Part shown: positions 16,918-26,420 of the stretch, in pieces
How positions within the stretch are numbered: the stretch's first letter is position 1
How the letters are laid out: each line of letters starts with the position of its first letter
Assembly (NCBI RefSeq): GCF_002951835.1
Contig: NZ_CP019448.1
Span: forward strand, 1,302,001 to 1,366,000
From: Simonsiella muelleri ATCC 29453
GTDB taxonomy: Bacteria > Pseudomonadota > Gammaproteobacteria > Burkholderiales > Neisseriaceae
Direction: 5' to 3'
DNA length: 64,000 nucleotides
Notes under the pieces: model-generated
What the model was told of the DNA's origin: nothing
The model's input: the letters and a program-made list of their open reading frames with translations, nothing else
Databases searched by the model: none
Translations under genes and position numbers: made by a program

Positions 16918-18153
16918 TTAACTGGCAAAAATTTGGTTAAACCAAAGTGTTACACCGTCCCACATTTTACCGAGAAAACCCGCTTCCGCCACCTCTTGCA
17001 GCGCGTACACTTTTTTCTCTGCCAACACATGATTTTGATACATGAATTTAATTGTCCCCATTTCTGTGCCTTTTTTAATCGGCGCAAGAACAGGTTGGCG
17101 CGTTTCTAAAAGTGGCGTGATGTCTTTGTTGTGTTCATGTGGCAATGTCATGAATGTGTCGTTCAAGAAACCAATTGGCACATCAGGACTTGCTCCTTTA
17201 AACACTTTGATTCGCGCAACTGATTGTCCTGCTTGATACATTTTGGGCGTATCAAAATTTTGTAATGCGAAATTTAATAATTTACTGCTTTCGGTGGCGC
17301 GTGCTTCTTGGCTGGCTGTGCCTACGACAATCGACACCACACGGCGACCATTGCGTTTACTGGAGGCGATGAGATTGTAACCTGCACTGCTGGTATGCCC
17401 TGTTTTCATGCCATCTACGCTTGGGTCACGGAAGAGCAATAAATTGCGATTGGGTTGTTTGATGCCGTTGTAGGTAAATTCTTTCAATGAATAAATTTTA
17501 TAATAATCAGGAAAATCGTGAATAATCGCGTCAGATAATGTCATCAAATCCTGTACAGTGGTCAAATGTTTGGGGCTGGGCAAACCTGTGGTATTTTCAA
17601 AATGCGTTTGGTTCATGCCTAAGCGTTTGGCTTCCGCATTCATCAAATCCACAAATTTGGCTTCGCTGCCCGATAAACCTTCCGCCAACGTAATCGCTGC
17701 ATCATTGCCCGAATGCACAATCAAACCTTTGATTAAATCCGCTACGCTAACGGGCTTTTTCATTTCCAAAAACATACGCGAACCTTCTACTTTCCACGCT
17801 TTTTCGGACACTTTTAGCATTTGTTCGGGTTTGAGCTTGCCCTCGTTAAGATTTTTAAACACGATGTAGGCAGTCATTACCTTAGTCAAAGATGCAGGCT
17901 CAATGGATTTGTCAATATCTTTTGATGCAAGAATTTGATTACTTTGTAAATCTTTAACCAAATAAGCGGTTGCAGCAATGGTTGGCGCATCAATCACACC
18001 AATGGGCGCAGACGCACTGGCAACAGGCATACTCGCTGCGACGGATATGCTAGATGCAGCTTTAGGCGGATTATTTTGGGGGATAGATTGGGTGGGCGCG
18101 GCGTGAGCAGTTAACACGCTTGCCAACAATATGGTGGTTAGATGAATTTTCAT
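16918..18153 (-). CDS. dacC: D-alanyl-D-alanine carboxypeptidase (PBP5/6 type)
   Basis: A low-molecular-weight penicillin-binding protein that trims the terminal D-Ala from peptidoglycan stem peptides in the periplasm. The 411-residue product has a signal peptide (cleavage near AHA, residue 18) followed by an Ala/Ser/Pro-rich linker. The three serine-peptidase motifs are S88-L-T-K91, S148-G-N150 and K250-T-G252. After the catalytic domain comes a PBP5-type beta domain (about 300-385) and an amphipathic C-terminus (WDGVTLWFNQIF) typical of membrane anchoring. The family is certain; dacA versus dacC naming is not. Confidence 0.88.
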   Translation of the reverse strand: MKIHLTTILLASVLTAHAAPTQSIPQNNPPKAASSISVAASMPVASASAPIGVIDAPTIAATAYLVKDLQSNQILASKDIDKSIEPASLTKVMTAYIVFKNLNEGKLKPEQMLKVSEKAWKVEGSRMFLEMKKPVSVADLIKGLIVHSGNDAAITLAEGLSGSEAKFVDLMNAEAKRLGMNQTHFENTTGLPSPKHLTTVQDLMTLSDAIIHDFPDYYKIYSLKEFTYNGIKQPNRNLLLFRDPSVDGMKTGHTSSAGYNLIASSKRNGRRVVSIVVGTASQEARATESSKLLNFALQNFDTPKMYQAGQSVARIKVFKGASPDVPIGFLNDTFMTLPHEHNKDITPLLETRQPVLAPIKKGTEMGTIKFMYQNHVLAEKKVYALQEVAEAGFLGKMWDGVTLWFNQIFAS

Positions 18154-18427
18154 TATGTAAAAATTTCAATTTATTCAAAAAATCATTTTCAGGCAGCCTG
18201 AAAACAGAAAAATGCTGCAATTATAACGAACTTCCATCATAAAGGCGAAATTTACAACTAATGTGTTGCGCGAATGTTTCAGGATAACGTATTCAGTACT
18301 CTGTCCTTTATTTTTCAGGCTGCCTGAAAAATGCTGGTGTCAATTTATTCGCTAAGCACTCCGTCCCTTGCCATAAACGCCTGTTACGCCTAAACTGTTT
18401 GTTTTTGACAACCATGCTGATTTGATT

Positions 18428-19972
18428 ATGTCTATTAATCTCTACCCTGAATATCACGATTATTTGACGCGTATTTTGACTGCTTCGGTTTACGATGTCG
18501 CGGTGGAAACGCCATTGGATTTTGCTGCCAATTTGTCGCGCCGTCTGCAAAACAAAATTTATTTAAAACGCGAAGATTTGCAACCTGTGTTTTCATTTAA
18601 ATTACGCGGTGCGTACAACAAAATGGCTAGGCTGCCTGAAGATTTATTGAAAAAAGGTGTGATTACTGCCAGCGCAGGCAATCACGCACAAGGCGTGGCT
18701 TTGTCTGCACAAAAATTAGGTTGTCAAGCCACCATTGTTATGCCCGAAACCACACCCAAAATCAAAATTGATGCCGTTAAAGCACGGGGAGGAAATGTGG
18801 TGTTAGCGGGCGTTTCGTATAACGACGCTTATGATTATGCAATGAAATTGGTGGCAGAAAGTGGATTAACCTATATTCCTCCATTTGATGACCCCGATGT
18901 GATTGCAGGACAAGGCACAATTGGCATGGAAATTGTGCGCCAACACGCTAAGCCAATTCATGCGGTGTTTGTGGCAATTGGTGGGGGCGGATTAGCAGCT
19001 GGCGTGGCGGCATTTATTAAACAGGTTCGTCCCGATATTAAGGTGATTGGCGTGCAAACCAATGACAGCTGTGCAATGAAAATTTCTATTGCTGCCAATG
19101 AGCGCATTGCTTTGAAAGACGTGGGTTTATTTTCAGATGGGACAGCCGTGAAATTGGTCGGCGAAGAAACTTTCCGTATGTGTCGTGATTTATTGGACGA
19201 AATCATCACCGTAGACACAGATGCGATTTGCAGCGCACTCAAAGACATTTTTGATGACACACGCAGCATTTGCGAACCTGCTGGCGCATTGGCATTGGCT
19301 GGTTTGAAAGCGTATGTGGCACGCAATCACCTCGTTGATGAAACATTGATTGCGGTGAATTCTGGTGCAAACATGAATTTCCACCGCTTGCGTCATGTGT
19401 CCGAACGCAGCGAATTGAGCGAAAGCAATGAAGCCATTTTTGCGGTGTCCATTCCTGAACGCGCAGGCAGTTTTCGCGAATTTGTAAATGTGGTGGGTTC
19501 GCGCAGCATCACCGAATTTAATTACCGTTATGGCGATGATGACGTGGCGCATATTTTTGTGGGACTTCAAACGGCTGGTGTAAATGACCGTGAAAAAATT
19601 CGCACTGATTTTCAGGCAGCATTGTTACCGAATATTGATTTGAGTAACGATGAAATGGCAAAAGTGCATTTGCGCTATATGGTCGGCGGACGCACACACA
19701 AAGTCCAAAATGAACGCTTAATTAGTTTTGAATTCCCAGAACGCCCAAAAGCATTGGCACAATTTCTGAACGCTATGCAGACCGATTGGAACATCACGTT
19801 ATTTCATTATCGCAATCATGGGGCGGATTATGGGCGAATTTTGGTGGGAATTGATGTACCAAATGAAGATGCTGATTCATTTAATCAATTTCTGGACGAA
19901 CTCGGCTACACCTACGAAGAACAAACCGATAATGCTGCATATCAATTATTTTTAGCACGTCCAAACCCATAA
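18428..19972 (+). CDS. ilvA: Threonine ammonia-lyase, biosynthetic
   Basis: IlvA deaminates threonine to 2-oxobutanoate, the first step of isoleucine synthesis. Start 18428 (MSINLYPEYHDYLTRIL) gives 514 residues, the same as the Escherichia coli enzyme; a TTG two codons upstream is unlikely. The PLP lysine is K58 in FSFKLRGAYNKM, the ring-binding SAGNHAQG and the phosphate-cup GGGGLAAG follow. The C-terminal third has the two ACT-like regulatory domains that bind isoleucine (feedback inhibition). A paired uptake sequence follows the stop at 19988. Confidence 0.96.
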   Translation: MSINLYPEYHDYLTRILTASVYDVAVETPLDFAANLSRRLQNKIYLKREDLQPVFSFKLRGAYNKMARLPEDLLKKGVITASAGNHAQGVALSAQKLGCQATIVMPETTPKIKIDAVKARGGNVVLAGVSYNDAYDYAMKLVAESGLTYIPPFDDPDVIAGQGTIGMEIVRQHAKPIHAVFVAIGGGGLAAGVAAFIKQVRPDIKVIGVQTNDSCAMKISIAANERIALKDVGLFSDGTAVKLVGEETFRMCRDLLDEIITVDTDAICSALKDIFDDTRSICEPAGALALAGLKAYVARNHLVDETLIAVNSGANMNFHRLRHVSERSELSESNEAIFAVSIPERAGSFREFVNVVGSRSITEFNYRYGDDDVAHIFVGLQTAGVNDREKIRTDFQAALLPNIDLSNDEMAKVHLRYMVGGRTHKVQNERLISFEFPERPKALAQFLNAMQTDWNITLFHYRNHGADYGRILVGIDVPNEDADSFNQFLDELGYTYEEQTDNAAYQLFLARPNP

Positions 19973-20045
19973 ATCAGCACTATTTCTTTTCAGGCAGCCT
20001 GAAAAATGCGAAGACGCTCCACTGAATTGATGTGATGGTGTATTA

Positions 20046-20055
20046 GGGGGGGGGG
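20046..20055 (+). repeat. Run of ten G upstream of the IS982 element
   Basis: Ten consecutive G residues lie in the ilvA-IS gap, 43 bp before the IS left end. Such tracts slip readily and often drive phase variation in Neisseriaceae. Here there is no gene start close enough to make that likely. Confidence 0.6.
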
Positions 20056-20097
20056 GAGTGGTCATTCATTATTTCAATATAAAAATTACCAATCTCC

Positions 20098-21094
20098 ACG
20101 CCATTCTCAACTCTATCTAAATTAAGATATGGCAATTGAATAAAAAGGGGCATAACCCCACTCTTAAAGATACCCGTCAAGATAATCCGAAAGAGAGACA
20201 GTTATGCCCCAAGACGAATTTATCATTAAAACGTATCTAATGGTAGATGCTTTATACAATCAGCTCGTTCAAAAACCATTAAGACAAGGTGGCTTTGCAC
20301 CCAAACTTTCAGATTGTGAACTGATTTGTATGGAAATTGTTGGCGAATTTCTCGGTATGGATACCGATAAAAAAATTTGGCAATATTTCAAACAACATTG
20401 GCAAAATTGGTTTCCCAATTTAGGCTCTTACCCTAATTTTGCCAAACAATGTGCCAATTTGTATTGGGTTAAACAACAAATGCATCAAAAAATCACTGCA
20501 AATTGGTGTGAGCAAACAGAGTATTATGCAGATGCCTTTCCTATTGCAGTCTGTAAATTTGCCCGAGCTAAACGCCATCAAAATTTTCGTGCATATGCGA
20601 CGTTCGGTTATTGCGCTTCCAAAAAAGAGACCTATTATGGTTTTAAAGGTCATCTTTTGATTACTCGCTCAGGTATGATTAAAGCCTTTACTTTTACAGC
20701 TGCCAATGTTGATGAACGGCAGGTATTACCTGAACTTTTAGAAGGCAAAACAGGGTTTGTTGGTGCGGACAAAGGGTATTTAAGTTCTGAATTAAAAGAT
20801 GAAATGAAACAAAGCCATATTAATTTACAAACACCTTATCGTAGCAATATGAAAGATGACAGAAGTCCTCAATTTCTCAAATGGCTAAAAAATAGTCGCC
20901 GTATGATTGAAACAGTTATTGGTCAATTAACAGAGAGATTTAACATGGAAATAGTTCGTACAAAAAATCTGTTTCACCAATCTAACCGTTTTATTCGGAA
21001 AATTTTATCGCATAATTTTTGCTGTTTACTGAATCAACAAATTCAACACCCAATTACTCAATTTGCTGGGTTAATTGGGTGTTGAGAATGGCGT
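20098..21094 (+). mobile_element. IS982-family insertion sequence
   Basis: Inverted ends ACGCCATTCTCAAC (20098-20111) and GTTGAGAATGGCGT (21081-21094) bracket a single transposase gene. The outer limits may extend a few bases further, since AATCTCC occurs outside both arms in different spacing. The total of about 1 kb fits IS982. It separates ilvA from aroQ. Confidence 0.8.
20204..21085 (+). CDS. IS982-family transposase
   Basis: A complete 293-residue DDE transposase. The order matches IS982: an N-terminal helical region with LSDCELICMEIVGEFLG, then YADAFPIAVC (first Asp), YGFKGHLLIT, FVGADKGYLSSEL (second Asp) and the RMIETVIGQLTERF segment with the catalytic Glu. No frameshift or truncation is seen, so the element may still be active. 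The start at 20204 is preceded by GAGAGACAG. The last codons lie inside the right terminal repeat. Confidence 0.88.
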   Translation: MPQDEFIIKTYLMVDALYNQLVQKPLRQGGFAPKLSDCELICMEIVGEFLGMDTDKKIWQYFKQHWQNWFPNLGSYPNFAKQCANLYWVKQQMHQKITANWCEQTEYYADAFPIAVCKFARAKRHQNFRAYATFGYCASKKETYYGFKGHLLITRSGMIKAFTFTAANVDERQVLPELLEGKTGFVGADKGYLSSELKDEMKQSHINLQTPYRSNMKDDRSPQFLKWLKNSRRMIETVIGQLTERFNMEIVRTKNLFHQSNRFIRKILSHNFCCLLNQQIQHPITQFAGLIGC

Positions 21095-21237
21095 AATCTC
21101 CCCTTAATATCACCTTAAATTATCATGACATAGGATTCAATTTATCTAAAAACCTATGTTCAATTCATGCGCTTACTGCGTTGGCTTTTTTGGTTTACAA
21201 TGCGCGTACTTTACACTTTTTAACGGAGAAGTCCATC

Positions 21238-21675
21238 ATGAAACAAATTTTGGTCATCAATGGCGTAAATTTAAACCTGCTCGGCACACGTGAACCCCAC
21301 ATTTACGGCGCACAAACGTTGGCAGATGTGAGCATACATTTGGACAAAATTGGCGCAGAATTGGGCATTAAAGTTGCGCATTTTCAAAGCAATTACGAAG
21401 GTGCAATCGTAGATTGCATTCAGGCAGCACGCGGTAACACCGACTGGATTATCATCAACGCTGGCGCATTTACCCACACCAGTGTGGCGATTCGAGATGC
21501 GTTGACTGGAGTGGCGATTCCGTTTGTGGAGGTGCATATTTCCAATGTTCATGCACGCGAAACATTCCGTCATCATTCGTATTTGTCGGACAAGGCGGCG
21601 GGCGTGATTGTTGGACTGGGGACATATGGTTATGAAGCGGCGTTGCGGTTTTGTGCGCGTGAATTAGCGAAATAA
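21238..21675 (+). CDS. aroQ: 3-dehydroquinate dehydratase, type II
   Basis: AroQ converts 3-dehydroquinate to 3-dehydroshikimate in the shikimate pathway. The ATG at 21238 follows CGGAGAAG and gives a 145-residue protein of normal size. The N-terminus ILVINGVNLNLLGTREPHIYG carries the conserved Asn and catalytic Tyr of the flexible loop. FQSNYEGAIVDCIQ, the INAGAFTHTS active-site segment and EVHISNVHARETFRHHS follow. It is transcribed alone, downstream of the IS. Confidence 0.95.
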   Translation: MKQILVINGVNLNLLGTREPHIYGAQTLADVSIHLDKIGAELGIKVAHFQSNYEGAIVDCIQAARGNTDWIIINAGAFTHTSVAIRDALTGVAIPFVEVHISNVHARETFRHHSYLSDKAAGVIVGLGTYGYEAALRFCARELAK

Positions 21676-21870
21676 AAATTTCTATTAAGTGGATAAAGTG
21701 TGTAATTAGAAAAAATTACCAGTCAAATTATTGATTTTGTATATTAAAATAATTTAAATGCCAAAGTGATTCCCATTTTATTTGATTAATTTAAATGAAT
21801 TTGTTTCATTGGACGCGTAGTCCTTTATAATCTGCCTTGTTTTTATTTTTTATTTTTATGGTAAATCATC

Positions 21871-22932
21871 ATGACACCATTGCAAAACGATACTTTTCTC
21901 CGCGCTCTATTGCGTCAACCCGTTGAATATACGCCTATTTGGATGATGCGCCAAGCAGGTCGCTATTTACCTGAATACCGTGCTACTCGCGCTCAAGCTG
22001 GCGGTTTTATGGATTTGTGCAAAAACACTGATTTTGCTACTGAAGTAACCATTCAACCACTGGAACGCTTTGATTTAGATGCGGCAATTTTATTTTCTGA
22101 TATTTTAACCGTACCCGATGCAATGGGTTTGGGTTTGTATTTTGAAACAGGCGAAGGCCCAAAATTTACTCGCCCTGTTCAAACTGAAGCCGATGTAAAT
22201 GCGTTGCGCGTACCCGATATGTCAAAATTGCACTATGTATTTGATGCAGTTAGTTCTATTCGTAAAGCGTTGAATGGTCGTGTGCCATTAATTGGCTTTT
22301 CAGGCAGCCCTTTCACGTTGGCGTGTTACATGGTGGAAGGCGGTGGCAGCAAAGAATTTCGTTTGATTAAAACCATGATGTACAGCCGCCCCGATTTGCT
22401 ACACAAAATTTTGTCGATTAATGCGCAAGCCGTAACAGATTATTTAAACACACAAATTCAACATGGTGCACAAGCAGTACAAATTTTTGACACTTGGGGT
22501 GGCGTGTTGAGTCATGCGGCGTTTCAGGAGTTTAGTTTGCGCTATATTCAACAAATTATCAATGGGTTAACTCGTGAATATGATGGAAGACGTGTACCTG
22601 TGATTGTGTTTACCAAGGGAGGCGGTCAATGGTTGGAGCAAATGGCAGAATGTGGCGCGGACGCATTGGGTTTGGATTGGACAACCAGCATTGCGCAAGC
22701 TCGTCAGCGCGTTGGCGACAAAGTGGCATTGCAAGGCAATTTTGATCCGTTTGCATTATTCGGCACACCTGAGCGCATTCGTGCGGAAGCCGCGCAAATT
22801 TTGGCAGATTATGGCGCAGGCACAGGACACGTTTTTAATTTAGGACACGGTATCAATCAGCACGCTAATCCCGAACACGCCAAGATTTTAATTGACACAG
22901 TTCACGAATTATCGCGCCAATATCATCAATAA
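21871..22932 (+). CDS. hemE: Uroporphyrinogen decarboxylase
   Basis: HemE removes four carboxyl groups from uroporphyrinogen III to form coproporphyrinogen III in haem synthesis. The 353-residue protein has the signature WMMRQAGRYLPEYR near residue 24, the catalytic Asp in LFSDILTVPDAMG and the FDTWGGVLS segment. An uptake sequence is embedded in the coding region as GFSGSPFT. It is followed by two opposed uptake sequences (22936-22946 and 22981-22991) that could form a weak terminator. Confidence 0.96.
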   Translation: MTPLQNDTFLRALLRQPVEYTPIWMMRQAGRYLPEYRATRAQAGGFMDLCKNTDFATEVTIQPLERFDLDAAILFSDILTVPDAMGLGLYFETGEGPKFTRPVQTEADVNALRVPDMSKLHYVFDAVSSIRKALNGRVPLIGFSGSPFTLACYMVEGGGSKEFRLIKTMMYSRPDLLHKILSINAQAVTDYLNTQIQHGAQAVQIFDTWGGVLSHAAFQEFSLRYIQQIINGLTREYDGRRVPVIVFTKGGGQWLEQMAECGADALGLDWTTSIAQARQRVGDKVALQGNFDPFALFGTPERIRAEAAQILADYGAGTGHVFNLGHGINQHANPEHAKILIDTVHELSRQYHQ

Positions 22933-23012
22933 TTTTTCAGGCAGCCTGAAAGAATAACGCGTTCAGCGAATAATATTTCGGGCTGCCTGAATATTGTTTT
23001 ATTAGGGATTTC

Positions 23013-23312
23013 ATGATGACTTCATTGGATTGGGCGTTGTTGTGCTTATTAAGTGGTATTGTATTGATAACATTTGCGATTATTTTTCAAATGTATATCA
23101 TGCTTACCGAAACCTATTCGCTGGATAAATACACCAATCACTCAAAAATGTTGTGGGTAGCTGTGGCTTTATTTTTTAGTTTCAGTTTGGCGGTGTATTG
23201 GGTTTGCCCAAATGCGCGAAAAAAAGGCAAAATTTTCTTGTTATCAGGTGGAGGCGGTGTGATATTGTATGGGTTGGGTATGTATTTGAAATATCAATTT
23301 TTACACAAATAA
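23013..23312 (+). CDS. Small integral membrane protein, unknown
   Basis: The product has 99 residues and three probable membrane helices (about residues 7-30, 46-66 and 75-94), the middle one followed by CPNARKKGK, a basic loop that should stay cytoplasmic. Either of two adjacent ATGs could start it. It lies after hemE and ends exactly at a strong terminator. No named family is recognised. Confidence 0.65.
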   Translation: MMTSLDWALLCLLSGIVLITFAIIFQMYIMLTETYSLDKYTNHSKMLWVAVALFFSFSLAVYWVCPNARKKGKIFLLSGGGGVILYGLGMYLKYQFLHK

Positions 23313-23345
23313 AAAAGATGTTCACTTCAAAATGAACATCTTTTT
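23312..23345. terminator. Bidirectional rho-independent terminator
   Basis: AAAAAGATGTTCA at 23312-23324 pairs with TGAACATCTTTTT at 23333-23345, a 13-bp stem with 8-nt loop. Because A-runs and T-runs flank it on both strands, it can serve both the membrane-protein gene (plus) and the gene ending at 23368 (minus). Confidence 0.85.
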
Positions 23346-23367
23346 GGGTTGCTTGAATTCATTGCAA

Positions 23368-23721
23368 TTAACGCATCGAGTATACCGCATCTTCAAGCAT
23401 TTTAATGGTATACGGCAACATCGTATAACGCGACACAACCGCATGAACTGCCACATTGTCAAATTGTGGCACAATATAAGTTATGTGATAATAGCTATTT
23501 GATGTGATTAGTGTTTGTTCAATCATATCAAGTAGTTCCAATTCACAGATGAGATTCTGATGGTGTTTTACGGTCGTTGATAAAATGTCCACCACGGCTG
23601 TCAAATCGATTTCGCGAGTAATTTTACCTAAAATTTCTTTTGTGGAGAAATTGAAAATAATGGCGCCTTCTAACTCTTGAATTTGTGAAAGAATATCTAT
23701 CGCTTTGGGAAATCTGCTCAT
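23368..23721 (-). CDS. Conserved-looking protein, possible roadblock/LC7 fold
   Basis: A 117-residue soluble protein starting MSRFPKAIDILSQIQELEGA. The pattern of an N-terminal helix, a GAIIFNF strand followed by a helix with DLTAVVDILS, then a strand pair around YHITYIVPQFDNVAVHAVV resembles small roadblock/LC7-type domains. That is a shape judgement only. It is divergent from tusA with about 160 bp between starts and shares its terminator with the upstream-facing gene. No Shine-Dalgarno is obvious. Confidence 0.55.
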   Translation of the reverse strand: MSRFPKAIDILSQIQELEGAIIFNFSTKEILGKITREIDLTAVVDILSTTVKHHQNLICELELLDMIEQTLITSNSYYHITYIVPQFDNVAVHAVVSRYTMLPYTIKMLEDAVYSMR

Positions 23722-23884
23722 AATCTGTAAAACTTTCTAAAAACGCTTGTAGATAAAATAAAATCGCAGTAAACACGTAGTCAATATTAAACCAAATTTG
23801 CAAGGGTATTGTCAAAATATTCTTGATTTTCATCAAAATGAATGATTGATATACATCAATAATATGTATGCAAAGGACTGATTT

Positions 23885-24109
23885 ATGAATAAAATCACAC
23901 TTGATTTACAAGGTTTAAAATGTCCCCTCCCCATTTTGCGCACCAAAAAAGCATTAGCAAACATGGCAAGTGGCGACATCATTACCGTATTGGCAACCGA
24001 TGCAGGCGCGCCCGAAGACTTTGCCGCATTTTGCAAACACACAGGACATGAATTATTGGAAAATAATACCGAAGATGGTATTTTCACTTTAATAATCAAG
24101 CATAAATAA
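23885..24109 (+). CDS. tusA: TusA-family sulfur carrier protein
   Basis: This 74-residue protein belongs to the TusA/SirA family, which hands persulfide sulfur from cysteine desulfurase to tRNA thiolation and molybdenum cofactor routes. The signature is LQGLKCPLPILRTKKAL, where Cys13 in the CPxP motif carries the sulfur. AAGGA lies 8 nt before the ATG. The donor enzyme IscS is encoded at the right end of this window. It is followed at 69 bp by pyrC; co-transcription is possible. Confidence 0.85.
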   Translation: MNKITLDLQGLKCPLPILRTKKALANMASGDIITVLATDAGAPEDFAAFCKHTGHELLENNTEDGIFTLIIKHK

Positions 24110-24178
24110 TTTTTTAATTTGTTTCGCCGGACGCGCATTTCTTTCAGGCAGCCTGAAAATATTTTTAAGGATTTAATT

Positions 24179-25219
24179 ATGCAAACTTTAACCATTATTC
24201 AACCTGATGATTTTCATCTGCATGTCCGTGATGGAGATGCCCTGCAATCGGTTGTGCCGTACACCGCCAAACAAATGGGGCGAGCATTGATTATGCCCAA
24301 TTTGAAACCCCCAATTACCACAGTGGCGCAAGCATTAGCATATAAACGACAAATTCAGGCTGCCATACCTGCTGGTTGTGCATTTGAACCGCTGATGTGC
24401 TTGTATTTAACTGATAAAACCACGCCCGAAATGGTACGTGAAGCCAAAGCGGCTGGTATTGTTGCGTTCAAATTGTATCCTGCTGGTGCGACAACCAATT
24501 CGGATAGTGGTGTAACGAATTTATTTAACTTATTGCCAGTATTGGAAGAAATGGCAAAACAAGGCATTTTATTTTTGACGCATGGCGAAGTAACCGATGC
24601 TGATGTGGATATTTTTGACCGTGAAGCAGTGTTTATTGACAAAATCATGAAACCAATTTTAAATCAACTTCCTAATTTAAAAGTGGTTTTTGAGCACATT
24701 ACCACTGCTGAAGCTGCTAAGCTTGTATGTGAATCGGGTGATAATGTCGCCGCTACTGTAACACCACAGCATTTAATGTATAACCGCAATCATCTGCTGG
24801 TTGGAGGTGTTCGTCCGCATTTTTATTGCTTACCGATTATTAAGCGTGAATCGCATCGCCAAGCTTTAATCCGTGCGGTAATGGGTGAAAAATCACATAA
24901 ATTTTTCTTAGGTACGGATTCTGCGCCACATCCTAAACACGCCAAAGAAAATGCTTGTGGTTGTGCGGGAATGTTCAGTGCGATGACAGCGATTGAATTG
25001 TATGCGCAAATTTTTGAACAAGCTGGCGCGTTGGATAAATTGGAAGCATTTGCTAGCCAGAATGGAGCGCGTTTCTATGGATTGCCTGAAAATACGCGTA
25101 AAATGACGTTGATTAAGCAAGCGCAAAAAATTCCCGAAAGCGTGCAATTTGGTGAGAGTGAAGTCGTGCCAATGTGTGCTGGCGAAGAAATTAATTGGTC
25201 TATTCAGTCGGTTGCATAA
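24179..25219 (+). CDS. pyrC: Dihydroorotase
   Basis: PyrC cyclises carbamoyl-aspartate to dihydroorotate in pyrimidine synthesis. Start 24179 (MQTLTIIQPDDFHLHVRDGD) follows AAGG and gives 346 residues, the usual type II length. Metal ligands are visible: H-x-H in FHLHVRDGD (residues 13-15), the carboxylated Lys in AFKLYPAGATTNSDSG, THGEV, FEHITT and the catalytic Asp in LGTDSAPH. carA, another pyrimidine gene, lies 4 kb away on the other strand. Confidence 0.96.
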   Translation: MQTLTIIQPDDFHLHVRDGDALQSVVPYTAKQMGRALIMPNLKPPITTVAQALAYKRQIQAAIPAGCAFEPLMCLYLTDKTTPEMVREAKAAGIVAFKLYPAGATTNSDSGVTNLFNLLPVLEEMAKQGILFLTHGEVTDADVDIFDREAVFIDKIMKPILNQLPNLKVVFEHITTAEAAKLVCESGDNVAATVTPQHLMYNRNHLLVGGVRPHFYCLPIIKRESHRQALIRAVMGEKSHKFFLGTDSAPHPKHAKENACGCAGMFSAMTAIELYAQIFEQAGALDKLEAFASQNGARFYGLPENTRKMTLIKQAQKIPESVQFGESEVVPMCAGEEINWSIQSVA

Positions 25220-25226
25220 TGTGTGT

Positions 25227-25308
25227 TATAGTCGTTTAAACTTAAAAATCTGCGGTATTGGAAGTACACAGCGGTTGCCTTGTTCTCTTTTTATTTTAAA
25301 CGACTATA
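25227..25308. repeat. 82-bp repeat with TATAGTCGTTTAAA ends, copy 1
   Basis: Perfect 14-bp terminal inverted repeats TATAGTCGTTTAAA and TTTAAACGACTATA enclose a gene-free core. A related 93-bp copy lies at 49761-49853 and a right-end remnant near 58017-58061. It follows pyrC by 7 bp. It looks like a MITE. Confidence 0.75.
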
Positions 25309-25385
25309 ATTATTTGATTTAATTGAATATTGATTTTTCAGGCAGCCTGAAAATTTATTTTACGAATTCATTTCGTTAAAGGAAT

Positions 25386-25772
25386 TCACGCATCGGGTTG
25401 GCGCGACATCCAAATCGCTACCATCAAACAAATACCACTTGTCAAAAACGCTACCCACAAATAATCGGGGTGTTTGTGGTTGATGTGCAGTGTTACGCCG
25501 ATGCAGGAAACAGTCATCATTGTCCATGCTAAATATTTGGCACGACGTGGAATCGCACCACGTTCTCGCCAATCACGCACCATTGGTCCAAATGTCTGAT
25601 GATTCAATAGCCACGCATGAAAACGTGGTGATGCACGTCCCCAACACATCGCCGTTAAAAGCACAAATGGTACGGTCGGTAGCAGCGGCAAAAACGCCCC
25701 AATAATGCCCAGTAGCAACGACAATCCACCTGCCACAAACAACACGCCACGAATCATTTTTTCTGAAATCAT
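25386..25772 (-). CDS. YbaN/DUF454-family membrane protein
   Basis: A 128-residue membrane protein of the DUF454 (YbaN) family, recognised by the glycine/proline-rich GIIGAFLPLLPTVPFVLL segment and the CWGRASPRFHAWLLNH block that follows. Three to four membrane segments. The start at 25772 follows AAGGAAAA and overlaps the preceding gene's stop as ATGA, so translation is coupled. The family function is unknown. Confidence 0.8.
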   Translation of the reverse strand: MISEKMIRGVLFVAGGLSLLLGIIGAFLPLLPTVPFVLLTAMCWGRASPRFHAWLLNHQTFGPMVRDWRERGAIPRRAKYLAWTMMTVSCIGVTLHINHKHPDYLWVAFLTSGICLMVAIWMSRQPDA

Positions 25773-26347
25773 GGTTTTTCCTTGTGTAAAGGGCAGCCTG
25801 AAACATTTGGAATCGCCATTTTGTCCCAACCGTCTTGTCCCATTTCTTGCAATACAGACATATTGCGTTCAAAAATAACAGCCGCATCGGGAAAGGCTTG
25901 GGTGGCTTTGGCAATACTGTCTTCACGGATTAAATGCAAAGTAGGGTAGGGTGAGCGGTTGGTGTAATTGGTGATGTCGTCTGCTTCGGTGTCGGCAAAT
26001 TGGAATTTTGGGTGAAATGGGGCGATTTGAATGATGCCCTCGGCTTGATTGTCCACTAATGCGGCTTCGGCGATGTCCAGCATATCGTTAAAGATAAAAA
26101 AATCATCAAATAATTCAGCATGTACCAATAAAGTGGTTTCTAACTCATTGGCGGGTGTGTGCAATAACATTTGGATTTCGTTGTCTAAATCTTCCAAAAA
26201 ACCGTCTAAATGTTTGGCATGGCTGATGGCGATGCGAATTTGATCTTTGACGCGTGGTGCTTTAGCAAAAGGGCAGAGATTCAGTCCAATGACGGCTTTA
26301 TCCAACCAAATTTCCATATTATTCATAATTAATTTATCATCAATCAT
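25769..26347 (-). CDS. DUF1415-family protein
   Basis: The 192-residue soluble protein carries the DUF1415 hallmark WLDKAVIGLNLCPFAKAPR near the N-terminus and a conserved FHPKFQFADTEADDITNYTNRSPYPT region, ending with a CPLHKEKP tail. The two Cys and nearby His residues could bind a metal. In-frame alternatives to the start at 26347 exist at codons 8 and 11. It overlaps the DUF454 gene by 4 nt. No biochemical role is established for the family. Confidence 0.8.
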   Translation of the reverse strand: MIDDKLIMNNMEIWLDKAVIGLNLCPFAKAPRVKDQIRIAISHAKHLDGFLEDLDNEIQMLLHTPANELETTLLVHAELFDDFFIFNDMLDIAEAALVDNQAEGIIQIAPFHPKFQFADTEADDITNYTNRSPYPTLHLIREDSIAKATQAFPDAAVIFERNMSVLQEMGQDGWDKMAIPNVSGCPLHKEKP

Positions 26348-26420
26348 TTTGTTGTATCCGTTCTTGTGTGGTAACGCGTAAACGCGATATGCTTTCGTGT
26401 CAATTTTTGTTTTTTAATCA

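Noticed and set aside
20046..20055. Phase-variation switch at the G10 run
   Set aside because: The run is in neither a coding sequence nor a promoter position for aroQ or ilvA; only the transposase lies downstream, 148 bp away.
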